Source: Oscillospiraceae bacterium (GTDB lineage: Bacteria > Bacillota > Clostridia > Oscillospirales > Ruminococcaceae). From it: a stretch of 64,000 nucleotides of DNA. Both the position numbers and the translations under genes were made by a program. Shown here piece by piece: positions 58,606-64,000 of the stretch. Each line of letters begins with the position of its first letter. Positions within the stretch are counted from its first letter, which is position 1. The notes below the pieces were generated by a model, which worked only from the letters and a program-made list of their open reading frames with translations, made no database searches and had not been told where the DNA came from. The DNA is taken from NCBI GenBank assembly GCA_019423755.1, contig JAHZAU010000002.1, positions 62,001 to 126,000 of the forward strand. Direction: 5' to 3'.

Positions 58606-58780
58606 GTACTTACCCTCTCTTTCTCAAATGTTGTGGTCAAGGTATTTTGGGTGCAGGCCCGAGGCGTTTGGCGGCGGTTCCCTCCTTTTGCGCATTGCTC
58701 CCGCTCCTTTACTTTGCCTGGGAAATACGGTACAATAAGCGGTGTAGTAAATGGCGTGACAGATGACGATCTCCGTTAAC

Positions 58781-58802
58781 AAGTAAAGTATATACTTTAC
58801 TT
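58781..58802. promoter_or_regulatory. Perfect 22-bp palindrome, candidate RpiR operator
   Basis: AAGTAAAGTAT and its exact complement meet at 58791/58792. The core GTAAAG recurs at 58835..58841 and 58898..58903, on top of the -35 boxes of two tandem promoters, and TTTACTTA at 58928..58935 is an inverted copy. It sits between the operon and the divergent RpiR gene. Confidence 0.7.
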
Positions 58803-58811
58803 TTCCGCTTT

Positions 58812-58840
58812 ATTATACTATCGTATTTTGCATGTGTAAA
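58812..58840 (-). promoter_or_regulatory. Proximal promoter of the symporter operon
   Basis: TTTACA (58835..58840) and TATAAT (58812..58817) on the minus strand, 17 bases apart; the -35 box overlaps the TAAAG motif. Confidence 0.7.
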
Positions 58841-58873
58841 GTGGGTTTCTTGCATTTCAGCATATTGTCGGTT

Positions 58874-58902
58874 ATTATACTACCTGATTGTGCATAAGTA
58901 AA
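58874..58902 (-). promoter_or_regulatory. Distal promoter of the symporter operon
   Basis: TTTACT (58897..58902) and TATAAT (58874..58879) on the minus strand, 17 bases apart. It has the same layout as the proximal promoter, 62 bases away. Confidence 0.65.
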
Positions 58903-58990
58903 GTGTTTTTTCCTGCATTTTATCGTATTTACTTAATTTTGCGAGTATTCTTTTTGTATTTTGCCATGCTGCAAGGAGGAATCCGACCCT

Positions 58991-59830
58991 ATGGACGTCG
59001 TCCAAAAGACCCGCGAACTCTACCCGACCCTGACCAAAAAGCAGAAAACCATCGCTGACTTCCTGCTGGAAAGCCCCGAGGACATCTGCTTTATCACCCT
59101 GGCGCAGCTGAGCCAGCGCACCAATGCCACCGAGCTGACCATCCTGCGGTTCTGCAAAAAGCTGGGGTACGACGGCTTTCTCGAGCTGAAAAACGCCTTC
59201 CGGGAGCACACCCAGGAGCTGGTGCGCACCCTTTCTTCCACCGATTACTTCATCCCCGACCCCACCATCGTCAACCCGGAGGGCAAGGCCGAGCTGCTGC
59301 GGCAGATCTGCCGGGAGGAGGCCGAGGCCTGCCAGGGCTTCTTCTCCTCTCTCGACCCCCTTTCCATCATCGCCTGCGCCGAGGAGATCCGCCGGGGCCG
59401 GCGCATCTTCATCTGCGCCCACGACATCTCCCGCGTGCTGGCGCTGTTTTTGGAGGCGAGGCTGCAGCTATTGTACTTCCAGGCCCAGTTTGTGGACCTG
59501 ACCAGCCTGAGCCAATCCCAGGATATGCTGCAGAAGGTAGGTCCCGAGGATGTGGTCATCTTCATCACCTTCCCCAAGTACTACTACCCTCTGGGCGCCC
59601 TGGCCAAAAACGCCGCCTCCCGGGGCGCGGTGATCCTCACCATCACCGACAGCGTTTCCAGCCCCTCCTGCCCCTACAGCCGGCAGCTGCTGCTCTGCCG
59701 CACCGCCACCAAGGTGTTTTATAACTCCCTCACCCTGCCCATGGCGCTGCTGAACCTGCTGCTTTCTTACCTGGTCATCGACATGGGCCCGGACTACCAG
59801 AAGCGGGAGCTGAACACCGGCGACCGATAA
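58991..59830 (+). CDS. MurR/RpiR-family transcriptional regulator
   Basis: The 279-residue protein has the N-terminal RpiR helix-turn-helix (LTKKQKTIADFLLESPEDICFITLAQLSQRTNATELTILRFCKKLGYDGF, about 16-65). A SIS domain follows at about 120-255 (RRIFICAHDISRVLALFLEARL; DVVIFITFPKYYYPLGALAKNAASRGAVILTITD). SIS domains of this family bind phosphorylated or small amide metabolites. The ATG at 58991 follows AAGGAGG. It is divergent from the symporter operon and separated from it by the palindrome and repeats, so it is probably its regulator. Confidence 0.92.
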   Translation: MDVVQKTRELYPTLTKKQKTIADFLLESPEDICFITLAQLSQRTNATELTILRFCKKLGYDGFLELKNAFREHTQELVRTLSSTDYFIPDPTIVNPEGKAELLRQICREEAEACQGFFSSLDPLSIIACAEEIRRGRRIFICAHDISRVLALFLEARLQLLYFQAQFVDLTSLSQSQDMLQKVGPEDVVIFITFPKYYYPLGALAKNAASRGAVILTITDSVSSPSCPYSRQLLLCRTATKVFYNSLTLPMALLNLLLSYLVIDMGPDYQKRELNTGDR

Positions 59831-59840
59831 AAGTCGTCCC

Positions 59841-59869
59841 TTGTTTTCCGCCCGGGGCCGTGCTATACT
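59841..59869 (+). promoter_or_regulatory. Promoter of the DegT-like gene
   Basis: TTGTTT (59841..59846) and TATACT (59864..59869), 17 bases apart. Confidence 0.6.
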
Positions 59870-59923
59870 GGGGGCACAGATGACATCTCCTTGTTTTATT
59901 TTCTTGCAAGGAGGACCCAAACC

Positions 59924-61012
59924 ATGGAAATTGGTGGCTTTTTCTCTTATGAAGATGTGACCCCTGTCTCCCAGGACTTTGTGACCGCCCTCTGCCCGCA
60001 GGCCGGGGACACCGCCTACCTCATGTCCGGCCGGTGCGCCATCTACTTCTGCCTGCAGGACAGCATGCTCCAGGATACCCGCCGGGTGGCCTATCTGCCG
60101 GCCTACACCTGCGAGACGGTCACCGGCTGCTTTGTCAAGGCCGGATACCGTATCCTCTACTACGATGTGGACGAGACCCTGACCCCGCTGTTTGACCGCT
60201 CGCTCATCCCCCAGGTGAGCATCCTGCTCATCTGCGGCTACTACGGCTACTCCACCTACGACCGGGAGTTCGTCCGCCTCTGCCGGGATGCGGGCGTTAC
60301 CGTTATGCAGGACATCACCCAAACCGCCTTCTCCCCCAACGGCGTCTGCCCCGACACCGACTACATCGTCGCCAGCATGCGCAAGTGGATGGGAGTACCC
60401 TCCGGCGGGGTGGCCATCAAGCGCCAGGGCCGCTTCGGCGTGACCCCCACTCCGGCGGACCAGGAGCACCTGGCTCTGCGCCGTCAGGCCATGGAGCTGG
60501 GGCACACCTACCGGCAAAACGGCGACGAAGCCCTCAACCAGACCAGCTTCGACCTGTTCTGGAAGGCCGAGTGGATGCTGCGCCAGATCTTTGACGCCCA
60601 GGAAAGCGACCCGACCTCCCCCGAGATCATCCGGCACTACCCGGTGCAGGAAGCAGTGCGCCGCCGGCGGGAAAACTACGGCTACCTGCTGGAACACCTG
60701 GGCCCGGATCTTCCGGTGCGGCCCTTCTTCCTTTCTATGCCGGAGGACACCTGTCCCATGCATTTTGCCTTCCTGTGTGAGCATCGGGAGCACCTGAAAG
60801 CCTACCTGAAGGAGCACGGTATCGCCGCCAACATTTACTGGCCGGTGCCGCCCTTTATCCACATTGAAGATTACCCCCACGCCCACTACGTCTACGACCA
60901 CGTTATGTCCATCTGCTGCGACCAGCGCTTCACCCCCCAGGACATGCAGCATGTGCTGGACGTGCTGCGGGCCTACTGTCCCCCTTCCCCCGAGGAAGGA
61001 CCCAAAAACTAG
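59924..61012 (+). CDS. DegT/DnrJ/EryC1-like aminotransferase-fold protein
   Basis: The 362-residue protein follows the fold type I PLP enzyme outline in its first half: YLMSGRCAIYFCLQD (cofactor phosphate region), VAYLPAYTCETVTGCFVKAGY at about 47-67, GVTVMQDITQTAFSP with the cofactor Asp at about 125-139, and MRKWMGVPSGG with the likely Schiff-base K154. The second half is less typical. Relatives build amino sugars or act on CDP-linked compounds; no sugar gene is near. The ATG at 59924 follows AAGGAGG. It is a single gene. Confidence 0.82.
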   Translation: MEIGGFFSYEDVTPVSQDFVTALCPQAGDTAYLMSGRCAIYFCLQDSMLQDTRRVAYLPAYTCETVTGCFVKAGYRILYYDVDETLTPLFDRSLIPQVSILLICGYYGYSTYDREFVRLCRDAGVTVMQDITQTAFSPNGVCPDTDYIVASMRKWMGVPSGGVAIKRQGRFGVTPTPADQEHLALRRQAMELGHTYRQNGDEALNQTSFDLFWKAEWMLRQIFDAQESDPTSPEIIRHYPVQEAVRRRRENYGYLLEHLGPDLPVRPFFLSMPEDTCPMHFAFLCEHREHLKAYLKEHGIAANIYWPVPPFIHIEDYPHAHYVYDHVMSICCDQRFTPQDMQHVLDVLRAYCPPSPEEGPKN

Positions 61013-61028
61013 CCCGAAAACAACAACG

Positions 61029-61063
61029 CCCCCTGCCGAAGAAACCTTCGGCAGGGGGTTTTT
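61029..61063 (+). terminator. Terminator of the DegT-like gene
   Basis: CCCCCTGCCGAAG and CTTCGGCAGGGGG pair around AAAC and are followed by TTTTT. Confidence 0.92.
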
Positions 61064-61081
61064 GTGTATCTACCCGGAAAA

Positions 61082-61113
61082 CAAAAAACGACAGGTTCCA
61101 AATAGAACCTGTC
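61082..61113 (-). terminator. Terminator of tRNA-Val
   Basis: GACAGGTTC and GAACCTGTC pair on the minus strand, and GTTTTTTG follows. It lies about 100 bases downstream of the tRNA. Confidence 0.8.
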
Positions 61114-61215
61114 ATATGGGGATCGCCGGCCCGTTTCGCCTTGCTGGAACGCGAGCCGCTCATTCAGGCAAAGAAAAAGAGCCTGGAACGCGAACTGCGT
61201 CCAGACTCAGTCAAG

Positions 61216-61292
61216 TGGTGGAGACGGAGGGGCTCGAACCCGCGACCTTACGGATGTGAACCGTACGCTCTAACCAGCTGAGCTACGCCTCC
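61216..61292 (-). tRNA. tRNA-Val (anticodon CAC)
   Basis: A 77-base cloverleaf with encoded CCA. Acceptor strands GGAGGCG and CGTCTCC pair with one G-T. The anticodon arm is TACGG-TTCACAT-CCGTA, giving CAC. The T loop is TTCGAGC; the T stem has one C-T mismatch. Its promoter is at 61311..61339. Confidence 0.95.
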
Positions 61293-61310
61293 CTATTGAG
61301 TACAAATGAT

Positions 61311-61339
61311 ATTATACTCCAAAACGGATACAATGTACA
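61311..61339 (-). promoter_or_regulatory. Promoter of tRNA-Val
   Basis: TGTACA (61334..61339) and TATAAT (61311..61316) on the minus strand, 17 bases apart. Confidence 0.65.
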
Positions 61340-61392
61340 GAGGAAAATGAAATTTTTATCAAAAAATTTTGCCGTCGGGCGGCTTTCTTCCC

Positions 61393-61430
61393 AAAAAGGA
61401 AGGGCAACCTCCCTCTTTGGGAGGCTGCCC
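61393..61430 (-). terminator. Terminator of the opp operon
   Basis: GGGCAGCCTCCC and GGGAGGTTGCCC pair on the minus strand, and TTCCTTTTT follows, 25 bases after oppF. Confidence 0.85.
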
Positions 61431-61454
61431 GGGAATGGTTGGAAGAGACGATGC

Positions 61455-62462
61455 TTATTTGTCCTGTCCGCAGCCGGCGCAGTTGGCATGGCACATATGG
61501 CAGGCCACGAAGTGACCGGGAGCGACCTCCTGCAGGGTGGGCGCTTCCTTTTCGCAGATGTCCATGGCATAGCGGCAGCGTTTGCGGAATTTGCACCCCG
61601 GAGGCGGGTTGATGGGGCTGGGGACTTCGCCTTCCAGCTTGATGCGCTGGCGGGAAGCCTCAGCTTCCGGGTCTGCCATGGGGATGGCGGAGATGAGAGC
61701 CTGGGTGTAGGGGTGCAGGGGCTTGTCGTACAGGTCGGTGTTGGTAGCCAGCTCCACCAGAGAGCCCAGGTACATAACGCCGACACGGTCGGAAATGTGC
61801 TTAACCATGGAAAGGTCGTGGGAGATGAACAGGTAGGTCAGGCCCATTTCCTTCTGCAGCTTGATGAGCAGGTTGACCACCTGCGCCTGGATGGATACGT
61901 CCAGAGCGGAGATAGGCTCGTCGCAGACGATGAACTGGGGCTCCACAGCCAGGGCGCGGGCGATGCCGATTCTCTGGCGCTGGCCGCCGGACAGCTCATG
62001 CGCGAAGCGGTTGGCGTACTCGGAGCGCAGGCCGACCTTTTCCAGCAGGTCGTTGACGCGGTCGGATTTTTCCTTCTCGGACAGCTTAAAGTGGACGTCC
62101 ATACCCTCGGTGATGATCTCGCCGATGGTCATACGGGGGTCCAGAGAAGCGTAGGGGTCCTGGAAGATGATCTGCGCGTTCTTTTTGAAGCGAAGCAGGT
62201 CCTTGCCGTGCAGGTGGGAGATGTCTTCCCCGTTAAACTTAACGGTACCGGAGGTAGCGTCGTAAAGTTTGATGAGGGTACGGCCGCAGGTGGTTTTACC
62301 GCAGCCGGACTCGCCTACCAGGCCCAGGGTCTCGCCGCGGCGGATGGTCAGGGTGACGTTATCCACGGCTTTCAGGGTCTGTTTGGGGCCAGCCTTAAAG
62401 TATTTGCACAGGTTGGTGGCTTCGATGATGTTTTCCGTGAGGGGTGCTTTTTCGTTTGCCAT
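61455..62462 (-). CDS. oppF: Oligopeptide ABC transporter ATP-binding protein, OppF/DppF type
   Basis: The 335-residue ATPase has Walker A GESGCGKTT at about 54-62, signature LSGGQRQRIGIA at about 158-169, Walker B FIVCDEPISALD at about 179-190, and the C-terminal oligopeptide-transporter domain with GCKFRKRCRYAMDIC. After the usual end (VAPGHFVACH) it has an extra tail, CHMCHANCAGCGQDK, with C-x2-C-x3-C-x2-C spacing. It energises peptide import with OppD. It overlaps oppD by one base. Confidence 0.95.
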   Translation of the reverse strand: MANEKAPLTENIIEATNLCKYFKAGPKQTLKAVDNVTLTIRRGETLGLVGESGCGKTTCGRTLIKLYDATSGTVKFNGEDISHLHGKDLLRFKKNAQIIFQDPYASLDPRMTIGEIITEGMDVHFKLSEKEKSDRVNDLLEKVGLRSEYANRFAHELSGGQRQRIGIARALAVEPQFIVCDEPISALDVSIQAQVVNLLIKLQKEMGLTYLFISHDLSMVKHISDRVGVMYLGSLVELATNTDLYDKPLHPYTQALISAIPMADPEAEASRQRIKLEGEVPSPINPPPGCKFRKRCRYAMDICEKEAPTLQEVAPGHFVACHMCHANCAGCGQDK

Positions 62463-63481
62463 TACAGATTCGCCTCCCTGTCATAGAAAGATTTTACCTT
62501 GGGTGCATTGGGGTGCTGCAGCCAGCAGGAAACCTTGTGGGTATCGGTGATGGTGGTCTCGAAGGGGTTGCGCTCCTTGCAGATGGGCATGCAGTACTCG
62601 CAGCGGGATGCGAAGGGGCAATGGTCCAGAGGCAGGATCAGGTCCGGAGGGGTGCCCTTGAGAGCGTAAAGCTCCTGTTTGGACTCGGTAGCCAGCTTGG
62701 GAACCGAGCTAAGCAGCGCCCAGGTGTAGGGGTGCTTGGCGTCGTAGAAGATCTCCTTGGCGGTACCGCGCTCCAGCACCTGACCGGCGTACATAACCTG
62801 GATGCGGTCGGCGAAGTTGGCGACGACGCCCAGGTCGTGGGTAACCAGGATGATGGCGGTGTTGAGCTTCTCTTTCAGTTCCCGCAGCAGGTCCATGATC
62901 TGGGCCTGGATGGTTACGTCCAGAGCGGTGGTGGGCTCGTCGGCGATGAGCACTGCCGGGTCACAGGACAGGGCGATAGCGATCATCACGCGCTGACGCA
63001 TACCACCGGACAGCTCGTGGGGGTAGCATTTCATACGCTTCTCGGGGGAAGGCATGTTGACCAGCTTGAGCATACGGACAGCCTCGTCCCAAGCTTCTTT
63101 TTTGTTCAGCTTGCGGTGGATCTGCAGGCTTTCCATGATCTGCTTACCGATGGTCATGGTGGGGTTCAGGGAGGTCATGGGGTCCTGGAAGATCATGGAC
63201 ACATCGGCGCCGCGATAAGCGTCCAGCTCTTTCTTGTTGAAATCCACCACGTTTTTGCCGTCGAAGAGGATCTGGGAGCCTTCTTTGATGACGGCGAAGG
63301 GCGGCTTGAGCAGGCGGAGGATGGCTTTGGCGGTAACGGTCTTGCCGCAGCCGGACTCGCCGACGAAGGCCAGGCTTTCGCCCCGGTTCAGCTCAAAGTT
63401 TACGCCGCGCACGGCTTTTACCTCGCCGGCGTAGGTGTTAAACGACACATGCAGGTCTTTTACTTCTAAGATTTTTTCCAT
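62462..63481 (-). CDS. oppD: Oligopeptide ABC transporter ATP-binding protein, OppD/DppD type
   Basis: The 339-residue ATPase has Walker A GESGCGKTV at about 39-47, Walker B AVLIADEPTTALD and signature LSGGMRQRVMIA. The C-terminal extension has the Cys pattern CPFASRCEYCMPIC. The start at 63481 follows AGAGGATG; a nearer ATG at 63490 lies too close to the ribosome site. It lies 12 bases after oppC. Confidence 0.95.
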   Translation of the reverse strand: MEKILEVKDLHVSFNTYAGEVKAVRGVNFELNRGESLAFVGESGCGKTVTAKAILRLLKPPFAVIKEGSQILFDGKNVVDFNKKELDAYRGADVSMIFQDPMTSLNPTMTIGKQIMESLQIHRKLNKKEAWDEAVRMLKLVNMPSPEKRMKCYPHELSGGMRQRVMIAIALSCDPAVLIADEPTTALDVTIQAQIMDLLRELKEKLNTAIILVTHDLGVVANFADRIQVMYAGQVLERGTAKEIFYDAKHPYTWALLSSVPKLATESKQELYALKGTPPDLILPLDHCPFASRCEYCMPICKERNPFETTITDTHKVSCWLQHPNAPKVKSFYDREANL

Positions 63482-63493
63482 ACCGCACATCCT

Positions 63494-64000
63494 CTACTTT
63501 CTCATCTTGGGGTCCAAAGCGTCGCGCAGACCGTCGCCCAGCAGGGTGAAGGTGAGCATGGTCAGAGCGATGAGCACTGCCGGGAAGAACAGCTGATAGG
63601 GGTAGAACATGAAGTTCTGCTGCGCAGCGGAAGCCAGCGCACCCCAGCTGGTGTCCGGAGGCTGTACGCCCAGGCCGACGTAGCTGAGGAATGCCTCGGC
63701 GAAGATGTAACGGGGGATATCGAAGGTGATGGAGATGATGACAACGTTGAGGGTGTTGGGGATCATGTGCTTCATGATGGTCTTCCAGGGGGATACGCCC
63801 AGGGCGTTGGCCGCCATGACGAATTCCTGGGATTTGAGCTGGAGCATCTGACCGCGGACCAGACGGGCCACGTCGCACCAACCGGTGAGGCACATAGCCA
63901 CCAGCATGGAGCCGATGCTCTTGCTGTCGGTGATGATGGAGATCAGGATAACGATAACCAGGTAGGGGATGGAGTACAGGATCTCCACGATACGCATCAT
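63494..64000 (-). CDS. oppC: Oligopeptide ABC transporter permease, OppC/DppC type (3' part only)
   Basis: The last 168 residues of a permease whose start lies right of the window. It shows the EAA loop EFVMAANALGVSPWKTIMKHMIPN that contacts the ATPases, AEAFLSYVGLGVQPPDTSWGA and the terminal GDGLRDALDPKMRK, all typical of DppC/OppC. It is the first visible gene of the oppC-oppD-oppF run; a matching permease B and binding protein probably lie further upstream. Confidence 0.94.
   Translation of the reverse strand: MMRIVEILYSIPYLVIVILISIITDSKSIGSMLVAMCLTGWCDVARLVRGQMLQLKSQEFVMAANALGVSPWKTIMKHMIPNTLNVVIISITFDIPRYIFAEAFLSYVGLGVQPPDTSWGALASAAQQNFMFYPYQLFFPAVLIALTMLTFTLLGDGLRDALDPKMRK

Noticed and set aside
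61141..61199. Two copies of CTGGAACGCGA about 44 bases apart, near tRNA-Val.
   Set aside because: Only two partial copies, no regular spacing and no cas gene; this is not a CRISPR array. They lie in the tRNA-Val trailer.

Overview
The window reads as ordinary chromosome of a GC-rich, spore-forming, probably anaerobic Firmicute (class Clostridia; an Oscillospirales-type gut bacterium is my best guess). The sporulation marks are a small acid-soluble spore protein (793..1002), a full-length SpoIIE (7266..9674) and a SpoIID-type domain (in 42695..45814). Firmicute regulation is seen in a tryptophan T-box, a purine riboswitch, strong AGGAGG ribosome sites and many TTGACA-17-TATAAT promoters. Placement below class is inference. 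I see no phage, insertion sequence, CRISPR array or rRNA.

Layout. 1..251 is the start of a dipeptide permease (dppB). 793..1746 holds the spore protein and a small membrane protein. 1816..5400 is a T-box-controlled operon, trpS / ATP-grasp ligase / alanyl-tRNA editing protein. Then come a cation/proton antiporter, spoIIE, an EF-G-like GTPase and secA. 15336..20411 is a nucleoside uptake and phosphorolysis operon (nupO-nupP-nupQ-pdp), followed by xpt with a HAD phosphatase, a YitT protein and a sodium:alanine symporter. 25251..26975 is the GGGtGRT / IscU-like pair of unknown function. 27187..30106 holds a hydrolase, GNAT, DegV and trmL; 30324..33125 an acetyltransferase, a membrane-anchored protein and glyS. 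33223..35868 carries tRNA-Pro, a small XRE regulator with a divergent partner, a lipoprotein, a deformylase and a chimeric tRNA. 36172..39500 has brnQ, rsuA and mpg. 40389..45814 holds two large divergent cell-envelope genes. 45934..48775 is a two-component system with a divergent coiled-coil lipoprotein. 48827..54582 is a molybdenum hydroxylase operon and a riboswitch-controlled purine permease. 54815..59830 is an RpiR-regulated symporter / creatininase / isoaspartyl dipeptidase operon. The window ends with a DegT-like enzyme, tRNA-Val and oppF-oppD-oppC.

How the genes work together. Nucleobase and nucleoside handling recurs: nucleoside ABC import and pyrimidine phosphorolysis, xanthine phosphoribosyltransferase, a xanthine/uracil-type permease under a purine riboswitch, and a three-subunit xanthine-dehydrogenase-like enzyme with its own MocA-type cofactor gene. 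Peptide and amino-acid uptake is the second theme (two Dpp/Opp systems, BrnQ, AGCS, and an SSS symporter with a dipeptidase).

The most unusual items are a 110-nt hybrid tRNA locus (Thr 5' part joined to Tyr 3' part at a GGGGG tract, with an intact promoter and terminator), a single 1039-residue protein joining a degenerate CinA-like domain, a class B sortase and a SpoIID domain, and a purine riboswitch whose terminator hairpin contains the ribosome binding site. All family names come from reading motifs by eye; no database search was run.
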